64,000 nt of DNA, taken from positions 1 through 64,000 of the forward strand of contig JABACO010000042.1 of assembly GCA_013339895.1 (NCBI GenBank). Direction: 5' to 3'. Below the pieces are notes generated by a model that was not told the DNA's origin, made no database searches, and saw only the letters and a list, made by a program, of their open reading frames with translations. Made by a program: the position numbers and the translations under genes. Source of the DNA: Ephydatia muelleri (taxonomy: Eukaryota; Porifera; Demospongiae; Spongillida; Spongillidae). This document shows, piece after piece, positions 44,870 through 57,784 of the stretch; within the stretch, counting starts at the first letter, position 1, and every line of letters starts with the position of its first letter.

Positions 44870-46385
44870 CCATCCCCATCCAGGGAAGCTAAAAAGGATC
44901 ATTAAGAGCCCAGGATGTCAGATTAAACTTTATTTCTTTTTGTGTGGGTTGAAATCGTATTTATAATTATTGTAGTCTTCATTAACTTGTGATTTCAATA
45001 ATTCTACGTGGCAGGGAGTTATTAGTCATCAACATTTTGACTGAGAAGATTAATACAACGCAAATTAAATGACATCATCCAAATGACACACCTACACGAT
45101 CGTCTGACTTTAACAGTGCACTATTCCGAAAATGGATTAATTAATAGAAGTCTGCGTGGATAATGATGAGCTAACTCTGAGTTCAATTACAGAACCGGAT
45201 TCAGCTTTACATATGCGTGAATTAGCATCAATGCCAAACCATTTAATCTGCTTCGAACACGTGTACGTCTTCAGATGAAGCACCGCTTGCATTCGGTAAA
45301 CAGGTTGATACCAAGTGAACCTTCTAAAAGACTCGGGTTTGGACCAAGCAACGTAGACAATTGTGTCGGAAGAAGCAGGAAAGGTTGCCAGTTGTTTTTC
45401 TAGCTGCTGTAGTTCAGTGGTGATGCTATCTGGATCACAACTAAACACAAAGACATCGAAGCCCCAGTGAAAATGTGGCCAACAGTTGGCCTATAAAATG
45501 ACAGCGTTTGTATAGTACTTTACCACAGAAAAGGAACCTGAGGTCCACCCTATTCACACCTTTGGATCGAGCGCTTACTCGCCCTGCTGATCGCTTCATT
45601 GCGTACGACACGGCAAAAAAATCAGACACACTTACACGCAAGTCTGGCGTAGCACAGCCTACGCTTATTTGCGGAGGGTATTTTACGCTATAGATTACTT
45701 ATTGACATGTACACATATTTATACGATTGTTCCGTTCAGGGTACCGGTAGTAGAAGTGGGCCAGGATTGAATGTGTGTTGGCTGATCAAAGACAGGCTGA
45801 GGCGCGGCTATAAAGCTCAATTGCCACCTCCGCATTTCCGCGAATGGAGACGCCTGCCATCTGCGATGCAGGAGTCCGAGGACCTATCTGAGATCTCGCG
45901 CACAAAATACATTAGTTAACTAGTTCATAACATTACTGCATTATGGAACGCAAAGAAGTTTATTTTGGATAATTTTTGACACATTTCCTTTCAGTGCAAA
46001 TACCACAAAATAAATATCATCATGATCGTCCGATTTGTCTCTATCCACTGATGCAATCGGAAAATGTTTTCGACTTAAAAATGCATAGATTTCCTCTCGA
46101 TGTGTTGGAATCTCTGGATATGTCCAGAGTAAAAAGAGCAGCTTTATAGAACATTGATTGGTTATGCCACCGGAAACTGCATAGACCAGTAATAATCTTA
46201 ACTTGTAGATGCTGCATGTACATTGATAGTAGAGAATGTCGCGAGCTTCTTGTACATGGGACAGTACTATCTATGTTGGGACCAGACAGACTTGCATACA
46301 CTGTAGCAGAACATTTCAAAATTAAAAGGATTATATATCCGTGTATTAATTAAAACATTAATTGATTTAACAGTGCAACTTAGGT
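44870..46385. other. Intergenic, one weak minus-strand frame
   Basis: The frame at about 45137-45440 (minus; LQQLEKQLATFPASSDTIVY, YTCSKQIKWFGIDANSRICK) has coding-like composition and a possible acceptor TGTGTTTAG at its 5' end, but no domain I know, no ATG and no clear partner exon. The rest shows nothing. Confidence 0.3.
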
Positions 46386-46392
46386 GTGGTCG

Positions 46393-47400
46393 ATGGAGCG
46401 AGGCAGTACAAACTGTACGGATCTAGACCCATTGCAAAGGCTTCAGCTCTACGTAGCGATCGAAGCTGTGTTTGCTGTCATATCGTCCCTAGCATGTCTC
46501 GCTACTATCGTCCTCTTCGTGGTGGTCCAGGCCTATCGATCCTACGTCCATCGCCTTACCCTCTATCTAGCCATCACTAACTTATTCTTCTCCGTGTCAC
46601 TGGGCCTCTCCGTGACGCCGATAGATACGGAACGCTACCCGATTTCTCCGAGGCCTGGATGGAATGGCGCGTGTATTGCTTTTGGATTTCTGACGCAATA
46701 CTTCGGCTACTCGTCAACCCTAGCGACACTGTGGATCTGCGCCAACATATTCGCACTTTCGGTTTTCAATGTAAAGATAGGAAAGCGTGGCTGTGAAGTG
46801 GGCGGCTATCTGGTCATGTTCTTATTACCTTGCTTAGTATTTTGGATACCAATAGTGAGCAACTCGTTCGGACAAACGTCGGTGTGGTGTTGGATCCGGT
46901 GTTCATCAAGAGGAGGGGATTCACTAACAGCCTTTCTTGGTCCAATCTTAGTACTGTACCTGATCAGTGTGGTGATGGTCTTCGTGGTGGTGGTGCGGTT
47001 CCTGATTGAACTAAAGCGAGGGCACGTGAGAGACGCGCACAAGGCGGCCTTGAAGGAGGTGTTGCCTTTATTGATCTATCCTGGGATGTACTCTGTCGTT
47101 TTCGGTGTGGCAGCCTTCACTCCACTGTACGTCTCGTATGTGTATTTAAGTACGAGCATCTCTATTTTCAGAGCCGTCATTCAAGCCATCCGAATTCTGC
47201 TGCCCATTTCATTCCTTCTGCATCCAAGCATTCGACACAGGCTATGTGCCCTATTGCACACACCACGCAAGATGGACCCTACAGGGGTGGCCATGTGGCA
47301 AGAAGTAGAGAGTTACCACACTGCTATTGGCAACACCACAACCATGGATCCAGGGATAGAACTTGAAACTACTTATCATCGAATGGCTATACCAAAGTGA
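46393..47400 (+). CDS. Seven-transmembrane receptor (cAMP-receptor/secretin-like GPCR)
   Basis: A single-exon gene of 335 residues from ATG at 46393 (MERGSTNCTD); the frame extends three codons upstream only through a GTG. A short glycosylatable N-terminus (N-C-T) is followed by seven hydrophobic helices at roughly 18-46, 55-76, 93-125, 136-157, 178-208, 225-252 and 262-285. The second extracellular loop has VWCWIRC and TM3 begins with C-I-A-F-G-F, giving the usual loop-TM3 disulfide pair. The third intracellular loop is basic (ELKRGHVRDAHKAALKEVLP) and the tail Ser/Thr-rich. No long adhesion ectodomain. The pattern fits class-E/cAR-like and small secretin-related receptors of basal animals; I cannot name a ligand. 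Confidence 0.82.
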   Translation: MERGSTNCTDLDPLQRLQLYVAIEAVFAVISSLACLATIVLFVVVQAYRSYVHRLTLYLAITNLFFSVSLGLSVTPIDTERYPISPRPGWNGACIAFGFLTQYFGYSSTLATLWICANIFALSVFNVKIGKRGCEVGGYLVMFLLPCLVFWIPIVSNSFGQTSVWCWIRCSSRGGDSLTAFLGPILVLYLISVVMVFVVVVRFLIELKRGHVRDAHKAALKEVLPLLIYPGMYSVVFGVAAFTPLYVSYVYLSTSISIFRAVIQAIRILLPISFLLHPSIRHRLCALLHTPRKMDPTGVAMWQEVESYHTAIGNTTTMDPGIELETTYHRMAIPK

Positions 47401-49025
47401 GGTCTACGAGTATACTGCATTATTGTGTAATAGTGATATATTGTATGACCTGTTAATGTGTTATGGTTGATAAGTAGTGTTAGCAAGTATATCATCTCAG
47501 CTAGTCTGTAATTACAATGCAGCTAGTGATTCATCTCTTGAACTGTGAAGGAGAGCAACTGATTCCATGCATTGCTTCTGCACTGGCTGGCTTCTCTGAC
47601 ACATGTACATATGACAAGTCTCGTGTAGTTTTGAGCCACACAAACTTGTGCCTGTGTGTGCTATTAATACCTAGCTATAAATTAAGTAGCCAGAAGCAAC
47701 TTCACAACTACTGATCTATGAATTCCATAACCAAGAATGCGTGTATGCATGTACTTTGTGCGGAATACTTTTACATGCACTTCGAAGATATATTGGGTGA
47801 TAGGAAAATTAATGTAGCTGAATCAAAACTAATGTCCGTTCATCAATCATATCGGCAGATTATGATATCCCTGAACAGTGATAATCTGGGCAGAGAACAC
47901 ATGACTGGTTTTCGAATGCCAGTCACCTGACCTCCAGACTGAAACCATCTAGATGTTCAGGTTCACTACTGCACTGTTAAAAAAAGGGTGTTACCGCAAC
48001 ACACTTAGGGGTGTTCGTACGCCTGTTTAGGAATAACACCCCATGGAGTGTAGTGGTAACCGCTCAGGGGTGTTATAGCCAACACCCCTGAAGTGTAGCC
48101 AATACACTCTAGTGGGTGTTGACATGGGTATCAGAAGTTCGTGTATGCACCGTAATCTTACGATACAACATAAATTGATCTTAATAAACTATACAACAAC
48201 TGTTGATGATTTTAATAAAAAGTTGACAATAAATACAAACATACAACAAAACTATAAACATGTATTTAGGGCCTATACGACGATCAAGTAGTCCTGGAGT
48301 GTTTCTCTGCATGCTTCGGACACTAAACAAATGAAGAAAACAAATATATATAAAGGTCAGGTTCCAATACGAGACATGTCTAACCTTTTTAATCGAATCT
48401 TGGGTGCCGCCATCAGTCCGACGACGGTCATGTTCGCTAAGCAGATTGGTGACAATAACAATGTCAATCGTACCGATTGTTAAGCTTACCTCGAAGGCTT
48501 GCTAGAGCCAGCGTGTCATATGATCTTTGTAAGGTAAGGTAGGGCGTTATTTAACGCGACAAGGTACTTACCTGCCTTAAGCAGTGGCTCATTATAGTGA
48601 GTAGCGCAGCACACAGTAGTAGCCGAATTTTCCTTAGCTAGAGCGTATAAACAGGCATTCCAGTCCGATCGCGAACTGCTGTTCTCGATGAACTCTCTTC
48701 AAGGCGCTCAACTCGTCTTACTCAAATGCATCGCTCAACGCTGGAAGGAAACAAATAGCTTACCAAAAAGTCGTGTAACACCGAACTTACCTGTTCCCAG
48801 AACGTGTTTCTAAAGGTCACGCATGCGCAACGAAATATATTTTTAGCATGTAATTTAGTTACAATTGTGGATAATCAACATGTCTCACGATGACAAGAAA
48901 GGACACAAATAGCTAGGGTACACTGTAGGTATTCAGGATGTCTTAGATATAGAGTTGTCCAAATGTGAGGAAAGATATACAGGACTTTTGAGTATGCAAA
49001 AAGTGCACTTCTCTCAGAGTGTATT
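47401..49025. other. Intergenic with a hairpin-rich GGGTGTT block
   Basis: No gene seen. At 47978-48125 the motif GGGTGTT/AACACCC recurs in both orientations, including a perfect hairpin CAGGGGTGTT-ATAGCC-AACACCCCTG (about 48065-48090), and the block starts and ends with GGGTGTT-type sequence. It may be a small MITE, but I find no target duplication. Confidence 0.45.
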
Positions 49026-49029
49026 TGCT

Positions 49030-49785
49030 GTCCAACAGTATTTCTGTGTATGCGTGAATGTGTGTGTGCATGTATGCATACATATACACACATGAATTAT
49101 GCACATACACACATGTGCATGTGTGTTAATATGTGTGCATTGTGTGTGTGAATGCGTGTGTATGTGTGTATTAGCATGTGTGTGCATGTGTGTGTATGTG
49201 CATGTGGTCATGTGTGTATGCAGACCTGTAGCCAGGAGGGATGGGCAATCCCCCTCGTTTGATGCCTGATTGCGAGGGGGACCCCTCCCTCCCCCGACCC
49301 CCGCTTTCATATTTGGCTAAATGTGAGGCCCCCCCTCCCCCCTTCCCCATGTCTGCACGTGTGTGCATGTGTGTATTGTGTGCATGTGTGTGTGCATTTG
49401 TGTGCATTGTGTGTGCATGTGTGTGCATGTGTGTGCATGTGTGTATGTCTGCATGTGTGAGCATGTGTGATAGTGTCTGCATGTGTGAGCATGTGTGTGT
49501 GCATGCATGTGTGTGTGCATGCATGTGTGCATGTGTGTGTGCATGTGTGCATTGTGTGTGTGTTCATATGTGTGTGTTAACATGTGTGTGCATGTGTGTG
49601 CACATGTGTGCATGTGTGTGCACGTGTGTGCATGTGTATACGTGTGAATGTATCTGTGCATGTGTGTATGTGTGAGCACATGTGTGTGCATATGTGTACA
49701 CATGTGTGTGTGGTTATGTGTATTTGTGTGAGTACATATGTATGTGTGTACATGCACATGTATACATGTGTAATGCAGGATTTAT
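49030..49785. repeat. (TG)n / (TGCATG)n microsatellite, about 750 bp
   Basis: Long TGTGTGCATG-type tandem sequence, interrupted at about 49222-49352 by a unique block with a foldback (ATCCCCCTCG...CGAGGGGGA). His/Thr- and Cys/Val-rich frames on both strands are artefacts. It abuts the left edge of the gypsy fossil. Confidence 0.95.
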
Positions 49786-49799
49786 TAGTCTGCGCTTGC

Positions 49800-52700
49800 G
49801 CAGTACAATGTATTGATGGAACCTTTTGTAATAGATTGTCACACGCACACCCATGATCACACATATATATATACACCTTATTTTTGTATGTTTGTCAGTC
49901 TGTACCTCGTGTATACCTGCTATCAATCTTGGCCGCTTACACTGGAGTTGGAATGTCCAAACCCTTGCTCCTACCTGAGCCCTACGGAGGCAAAGTGGGT
50001 GGCTGGGCGGAATGGGTAGACCATTTCGAGAACGTAGCCACTGTCAACAAGTGGGCCACTGGTGAGGAGAAATTAAAATGGCTGAAGGTGCGTCTACCTG
50101 GGAAGGCTCAGACAGCGTTCAAGAAGTTGCCACAAGATGTGAAAGAAGACTACGGTGAGTGCATGAAATCCTTACAGCGCCGTTTTGACCCTGACAATAA
50201 GAGGCAACTGTACGTGGCCGAGTTAAGTGACAGAACGAGGCACAAGGACGAAGACTGGGCTACTTTCGGCGACGTATTGAGAGTTGTTGCGGACGAAGCG
50301 TATCCTGACCTGGAGGAGAAGGCAAGAGAACGTCTTGCATTAAACCAGTTTTTGGCACAAATTGAAAATGCCCAAGTCGCTTTCGGCGTGAAGCAGAAAC
50401 GACCCACCAACGTCGAGGAGGCCGTCGTCGCAACAATTGAATTAGAGTCGTACTTGGGAAGCTCCGGTAAGCCGCTGCGAGTGAGCGCTGTGTCCCCACA
50501 GGAACCAGACCCAGATGTACGCGTACGCCGTGCAGACCGTGCTGAAGCTGTCTCTCCACTTGATGAACCTCTGACGGTGAAGTTGCTTGGCGAGCGGCTA
50601 CAACGGTTGGAGATGCTACTCGAGAGACAAGGGAGATCCACAAGGCATCGGACAAGTAAGCAAACCTGGGAGGCTGAGAGTGGGAAACGCAAGGCTGTAG
50701 TCTGTTGGACTTGTGGCAAGAAGGGCCATATTGCAAGATTTTGTCGGAGTCGCGCAACAGAGCAGCATCAGGGAAACTTCAGTCCCTCAGTGGAAAGAGC
50801 CTACCACGTGAGGGAAGAAGACATGTAGAGGCTCAAACTGATCAGTTGACTGTTCCTTCTCTTTCGGTAACTTGTGGGGTAAGTTACAGCGTAAAGGGAG
50901 TCATTGGGGTGGTAGCTATTGCATTCGTTGTTGATATGGGAGCAGCTGTATCTCTTATCCACAAGGATGTCTGGACACAACTTGTAAACAGGGACAGTAC
51001 ACTTGTTCTTGAACAGTGGTCTGGAAAAAAGCTTGTAGTGGTCAATGGGGCTTTATTGTCTATATGTGGGTGTGGGTTCAAGGGTACTCCATTTATGGTC
51101 ACTTGCATTGTAACTGATGACATCACTATAGAGGCAATCCTTGGGTTGGATTTTTTGGAAGCTAATAGTTGTGTGATTGATTGTGGTCAGAAGGTACTCA
51201 CATTCCCCTCCCAAAAGCTTTCGATTCCATTCTTAAGCAAAACCACCACAGAACAAGGAGTTGCAACTGTTGGACTGGTCCTAAAAGAGAAAATAGTTGT
51301 TCCAGCAGGAAGTGAAATGGAAGTTATGGTAAAAATTGCTGGTCCAGTCACTAATAGTACGTGGGTTGTAGGACACAAGTCAGCCACTTGTAATGGTGTG
51401 ATGGTGGCTAATGCAGTAGTGTCTCCAAGCAGTAATGTAGTACCAGTACGTATACTGAACCCACGTGATGAAATGGTGGTGCTGAAGAAAGGAACACAGA
51501 TTGCAAGCATGGAGCTCCTGGAGCAAGATCCAGTTATCAACATATCTACAGTTATGAAGAATGCTGAAGTCTCACTGGAATGCCAGAACATTCTATGGGA
51601 TTTGGTGTCTAAGGTTGGGAGTCACATTAGTGAGAGTGAAAGAGAACAACTCTATTCTCTTCTTGTGGAGTTTGCTGATGTCTTTTCTTTCAGCAGCAAG
51701 GACTTGGGCCGCACTAAAGAGCTGAAGCATCATATTTTCACCAGTGATGCTCAACCAGTGCACCTACCTCCACGTCGTATTCCTCAGGCACGCAGGGAGG
51801 AGCTCCGAGGCTTGCTGAGGGACATGCTGGAGAGTGATGTAATCCAACAGTCTGACAGCCCTTGGTCCTCACCTATAGTGTTAGCAAAGAAGCATGATGG
51901 GACAGCACGATTCTGCGTAGACTACAGGAAGGTAAACGAAGTAACAAGAAAAGATGCCTACCCACTACCTCGAGTGGACGACACTTTGGACACACTGGTT
52001 GGTTCTAAATTCTTCACCACACTCGACCTTGCCAGTGGGTACTGGCAAGTGGAAGTGGCTCCCGAGGATCAACCTAAGACAGCCTTCACAACACCGGAAG
52101 GACTTTACCAATTTAAGGTAATGCCATTTGGCTTATGTAACGCTCCAGCGACATTTCAGCGTTTAATGGACAGAGTGTTGAGTGGGTTAAAATGATCGAG
52201 CTGTTTAGTGTATTTTGACGATATAATAGTAGTAGGTACTACATTTCAGGAGCATTTGCATCACCTCACTAGTGTCTTCACTCGTCTGAGGGGGGCGGGT
52301 CTCAAGCTAAAACCAAAAAAGTGTACACTCTGCAGGCAGCAAGTAACATTTCTAGGCCATATAGTATCCACAGATGGTGTTGCAACAGATCCAAGCAAAA
52401 CTGAGGCTGTGTCGAAGTGGCCCATTCCCCAGAACAGAAAAGAAGTTCAACAATTTTTGGGGCTAGCCAATTACTATAGGCGTTTTGTAAAAGACTTTGC
52501 CTTGATCTCAAAACTACTACAGCGGTTGACAGAGAAAAACGCACCTTTCGAATGGACCATTGGATGCCAAAATGCTTTTGATGAATTGCGTAAACGTTTG
52601 GTTTCTTCCCCAGTCCTTGCATACCCAGATTATGAGCGACGTTTCATACTCGACACGGATGCAAGTGATGTTGGAATTGGTGCTGTGCTTTCACAGGTTA

Positions 52701-54600
52701 GTGATTGTGGTTCTGAGCGTGTTATTGCCTATGCGAGCAGATCGCTTACTAGGCCAGTACAAAGGTATTGTGTAACACGTAAAGAATTAGCAGTTGTGGA
52801 ATTTGTACATCATTTTAGACAGTACCTCCTTGGGCGAGAATTCACCCTTCGAACTGACCATGGATCTCTGGTCTGGATCCGGAATTTTAAAGAACCGGAA
52901 GGTCAACTGGCTCGCTGGCTAGAGAGACTCCAGGAGTATAACTTACCCGTTGTGCACCGCCAAGGCTTGCGCCATTGCAACGCTGACGCCCTTTCCCGTG
53001 TCCCATGCAGGCAGTGCGGTAGGGACGAAGATATAGAATCAGAGAACACCGTCATGGTAGGAGTGGTTTCCAATCCGTTCCAGAAATATATACTCCAACT
53101 GAGATGAGGCAGATGCAACAGGACGACACAACCATCCAACCTGTTCACTGTGCTGTATCTTGTGGTCAACCAACGAGCCCTGATATTGTTAAATCGTGGA
53201 GTCGAGGAAGTCGTCTCCTGATGCAACACTGGGACGCCCTCTGCATTTATGATGGTATCCTGTGGAAGAAATGCGTGGATGGAAGTAGAAGATTCCAGCA
53301 GCTCGTTTTACCCGCGAAGTTACAAGTGGATGCTCTTCGCGATCTCCATCAAGGGGCTGTAGGTGGTCACATTGGAGAAGAGAAGATGAAACACAGACTG
53401 AAAGAGCGGTTTTACTGGCCAGGATGTACAGAAGCAGTTGGAGAGTGGTGTAGGAACTGCATAAGCTGCACCACGAGGAAGACGGTTGCCCCAAAGAGAA
53501 GGGCTCCTCTGCAAACCATTAAGGCTGGGTACCCGATGCAAATCGTGAGTGTAGATTTAATGGGCCCCCTTCCCGAGACTGAGGATGGCTGTAAGTATGT
53601 CATGGTAGCTGTGGACTGTTTTACCCGGTGGGTAGAAGTGTATGCTATACGGAACCAGGAGGCCACAACTGTTGCCAAAAAAACTTGTTGATGAAATGTT
53701 CTGCCGTTTTTCTCCTCCAGAACAGCTCCACAGCGACCAGGGACGACAGTTTGAGTCAGATTTGGTGAAGGAGATATGCGAACTGTTGCAGATCAGAAAA
53801 ACGCGCACCACGCCGTACCACCCACAGTGCAATGGAATGGTGGAGCGGTTCAATTGGACTCTATTGGACATGCTTTCCACCGCAGTTGGCAACCATCAAG
53901 CTGATTGGCAGCAGCACATACGTAAACTTTGTCTGGCTTACAACTCTAGCGTCCATTCCTCCACAGGATTTACTCCGTTCTTCTTGATGTTCGGGCGCCA
54001 GGCGAAGCTACCGATCGACCTGATGTACGGCACTAATCAGATGGAGCCGAACACTACCTCCGAGTATGCACGCTGCTTGAAAGACGCCTTGCAAGAAGCA
54101 TACGCACTGGTGAGGGAGCGCTGTCAGGCCGAACATAAAAGGCAGAAAGAGCTGTATGACCAAAAAGTGCATGGGAAGCCATTTAGCCCGGGCGAGTTGG
54201 TGTGGTTACACTCCACAGCTGTTCCTCGTGGTCGATCCAGAAAGCTACACCATCCTTGGAAAGGACCCTTTAAGGTCATGGAACAACTGGGCGAGACCAC
54301 GTACAAAATCAAAAACCTTCAAGGTCGGAGGAAAACAACATTTGTTCATTTTGACAGGCTCAAGCCGTGTGTAATATCCGATGACAAGCCAGAGAACACA
54401 GGGTCCAGAGAACAAGAACCAGTTGGTACAAATCTGGATCTGGTTGACAGCGATGACAATGATCCAGTACAGCAAGAAGAGGCAGCAGTCCCAGAAATTG
54501 CGAACCCACCTGTACCACACTTAAATGAACAATGCCGATACCCCGTGCGAGATAGACAACGCACAAAGAACTTTCCTTTTACTTTCACCAGTTAAGGATG
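49800..54600 (+). mobile_element. Ty3/gypsy retrotransposon, nearly full-length fossil
   Basis: Parts in order on the plus strand: gag with a CCHC knuckle (CWTCGKKGHIARFC), aspartic protease, reverse transcriptase (FCVDYRKVNEVT, FTTLDLASGYWQ, and a YFDDI active-site box), RNase H (ILDTDASDVGIGAVLSQ), integrase with an H2C2 zinc-binding motif and a D,D-35-E core (VDLMGPLP, HSDQGRQF), and the GPF-like carboxy end (WKGPFKVMEQLG). Gag and pol are in different overlapping frames, as the family usually translates by frameshifting. It is broken, with about three interruptions in pol; the long remaining frames suggest modest age. I could not recognise a pair of LTRs; the left flank is TG microsatellite, so terminal parts may be lost. 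Confidence 0.93.
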
Positions 54601-56345
54601 TCCACTCGTGACATGAAATATTTGTGTCAGACTTCCATTCTTCTTCTTCTTTTGAAGCGCTTCTCGAGAACTGGTTCCCCATGGTGATCCGATGACTCCG
54701 TTGCAAATTTGAAAAGACACTTTAAGTTGAATGGCCAATGAACTATGCTAGCACACGAATATAAGTAGCGTTCTAATCGAAGAATCTTAATGTACATGTA
54801 ATATATCCGCGCCGGTGTGAATCAATGCGTACTGAATGGAATATTAAACTACAGTGTAAGACAAAAGGATTATCCATGCATGTATAATAGTGAACGGTAC
54901 CGGTATCTCTCTAGCTTGCATGTTAAATGAATTACTTGTATCAGAGTAGTCAGATCCCGAGTACTGCCTAGTAGGGAGACACAATGGAACGAGCCATATT
55001 ATGAGTTTCCTTGGTTACGTCGTAATCCCTCCTTCCATTGTCCGATGATTTTGGTTGTCTCGACTTGTAATAGCAATGGCATAGCTAGGGTACGGCCCCT
55101 GGCAGGGTTTAGGTACTAACAACAGAGGTCGGATTAACAATAATACTCACCCGCCGAAGTAAGAACTGGTAGTAATACGGAATAACCATCTCTATTTTGA
55201 GTCGGTACTCCAGCTCAATTAAGGCATCAGCAACGAATTAATGATGGCGTGCTGTACCATAAATATATAATATCAGTAATCTTGGTGACTCCACCACCGG
55301 GCAGTGAGTTGTATGTGCTGAGAAGGAAACCATGCACCATCGACTCGCAATCGGCACATATGAACAAGCGTGTCTCAAACTTATCGCTGAGATATTGTGG
55401 TACAACTTTGAAGGCGCAACCTATGACACGCGATCGCGCAAGAGTTGCCTTGTATTTCGCGTTTGTGGGAATTATGCGTTGATGCGTGTGGTGCACTGTG
55501 GCGTTCTAGCAGCTAGGGCTTCTCTATTCATATGGATCGTACATGCGGTGGGAAGTTGCTTGCACACTTCGTGTTTCGATCAAAATCCTACGCACGCGTG
55601 ATCACAGAGAAGGCTGCATATAGCTTTCAGTACATAACGTAGAACCTATACTTTGCGTAAAATACTGTCAAAAAAAAAACCTAGTCTCGCTGTTTGGTGA
55701 TGGCTGTTGCTGAGTGTTAACTCATATTATAGCAATATAGCTCATCGTAACAAAACGTACCAAGCTATAGGAAACATCGTTCCAACATACTCCACGGACA
55801 CACGACCGGGGTCGTGAATGTATGCTGCCATGTCTGAGAGTTGGCCGGGTAGTGGTATAGTAGTATCGTACAAGAAGCAAGGCTTTGAGGAGTGCTTGGG
55901 CAATGTTATGACGCTTAATTCATTATTAATCATTTATGGCTTGAACGGGGTACTAGAATTCACATACTTGAATCTAGAAATAGACGTGCACATGGGGTAG
56001 ATATGCTATTTGCACATATAAATATGCAAATAGCTTTGGCTTCAGAATCCACTTTATAAGCTTCAATAGATCGTCCACGCGGTAAAATAGGAAAGGGAAA
56101 ATAGTGATCAAAAGTATGCCAGCCATTAAATGTATGCAGTAAAACGAAACCCCGTTTTGAAATTGATGTGGGCAAATTTTTACAGAACAGAAGATATACA
56201 AACAATGTGTTATTTGTCCCTGTATCATACTTAGGTTTATAAACTTTACTACAAGTCTTTGGTACTAAACTGTGCGCGATTGATAGAAAATACCCATAGA
56301 CTCCATGTTCAATAATTTTATTACGCATATTACGGAATTCAAAAT
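54601..56345. other. Intergenic, one weak minus-strand frame
   Basis: The frame at about 55974-56345 (minus; EHGVYGYFLSIAHSLVPKTC, GFVLLHTFNGWHTFDHYF) is open for about 120 codons with a reasonable composition, but I know no match and its start overlaps the LINE-derived repeat. Overlapping frames near 55227-55600 have no support. Confidence 0.3.
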
Positions 56346-56351
56346 AATTCA

Positions 56352-56799
56352 GGTGGGCTAAGACTGGACTTGGGGATACGTGGGGTATGGCAACCTCAGG
56401 TGGAGGCACTATTTGATGTCAAAGTTGTTGACACTGATGCTCCTTCTCATCGCACTCGTTCACCTAGCCATACGTTATTTGCGGGATCCTCCCTATCTAC
56501 CTCCTAAATGTGATGGTTGTGGTACTGCCTTAACCCTTCAGCATGCCCTTGATTGCAAGAAGGGAGGTCTTGTCATTCAAAGACACAATGAAATCAGAGA
56601 CTGCATAGGAGATATAGCATCACAGGTATGGACACATGTCATCAAAGAACCAGTTGTCAGAGAGGCTGATGTTAAGAATGCAGATGGTGGGCTAAGACTG
56701 GACTTGGGGATACGTGGGGTATGGCAACCTCAGGTGGAGGCACTATTTGATGTCAAAGTTGTTGACACTGATGCTCCTTCTCATCGCACTCGTTCACCT
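56352..56799. repeat. Identical 114-bp direct repeats (56352-56465 and 56686-56799)
   Basis: Both copies run from GGTGGGCTAAGACTGG to CGCACTCGTTCACCT with no difference. The second is in the endonuclease frame; the first precedes the zinc knuckle and is read out of frame. The first copy therefore forms the truncated 5' edge of the LINE. Confidence 0.95.
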
Positions 56800-57200
56800 G
56801 AAGCCATCCTGGAGTCTAAAGCTAAAGAGAAGAAGAGGGTCTATGAGCAGGCTGTAGTTGAGCGGAGGGGTAACTTTACACCAATAGTGCTGTCAGTGGA
56901 TGGTTTGCTACACAGAGAGGCTGAACATTTCCTAAAGAGAATGGCAGCCAACCTGGCTCACAAATGGGAAAAGCCCTATTCTCAAACATGTGGATATGTT
57001 AGGGCCCGACTGGCCTTTGCTATCATAAGGGCAACCAGTTTGTGTCTAAGGGGCTCACAAGTGAAGTGGAGGAGTGGACTTGGGATGGATGATGGAGCAC
57101 CTCTCTACTCTATTTTATAGATTGCTCATGCATAGCAGCATATGTATACTGGAAGAATTTAATTTCTTTTATTTATTTATTTATTTTATTTTATTAAAAA
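56352..57200 (+). mobile_element. 3' end of a restriction-like-endonuclease LINE (R2/NeSL/Dong-like)
   Basis: The plus strand from about 56466 to the stop at 57120 encodes a zinc knuckle C-x2-C-x7-H-x3-C (CDGCGTALTLQHALDC), a conserved QRHNEIRD block, and an endonuclease-like segment LRLDLGIRG...EALFDVKVVD with the D...DxK pattern of RLE LINE nucleases. A conserved end follows: FTPIVLSVDG, YVRARLAFAIIRATSLCLRG. An (ATTT)n-type tail lies at about 57166-57200. The reverse transcriptase is absent, so the copy is 5'-truncated; the remaining frame is open. A 114-bp piece of the endonuclease coding region is repeated identically at its 5' edge. Confidence 0.75.
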
Positions 57201-57784
57201 ACTGATACAAATAATTCGTGTCCGCAATTGCTGGCCATGTTTGCCTTAAGTAGTCACATGCGCGGCATTTATAGGCCGAAGGAGAACTTCTTTTGACTGT
57301 GCGTATTATTCTTTATAAGTACGAATTTGGTTATGGAATAGCTCAAAATTATAATATTGAATTTATAGTTGCAAACAGTGCCTCTTAACGTAATCCGCAA
57401 AATAATTAGCTCCTCTAGGATTCCAAACGCCAAAATACCGTAATGTTTGAATGTGTTCTAATTAGCAACCTAATGTCCAGCTCGAAACAGCCGTGAGTAG
57501 AGGTTAACTGTTATAAACCGTAACGTAACTATCAAGACAATTTGAATTACAATTATTATTGTACCGATACATTATCCTATCAGCTGTCACTTGCACTGGA
57601 GATGTGGAGCGCATCAATTAGGTACAATGATGCAAGCAGGGATCGAACTACGTATGCTCTTGGCTTCATGCTTTCATCTTCTGAGACGCAGGTGTTTTGG
57701 TGAGTATACTGTGTGAATTTTAATAGTAGCGTAGGGTTTGTTCGGCAGTGGGTAGTGTTCGGCCCTATGTGCATGTCTTGGAAG
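57201..57784. other. No gene seen
   Basis: AT-rich spacer between the LINE tail and the minisatellite; nothing that I can support. Confidence 0.55.

Noticed and set aside
49014-49876. Eight overlapping His/Thr or Cys/Val frames of 70-146 residues
   Set aside because: All lie in the TG/TGCATG microsatellite.
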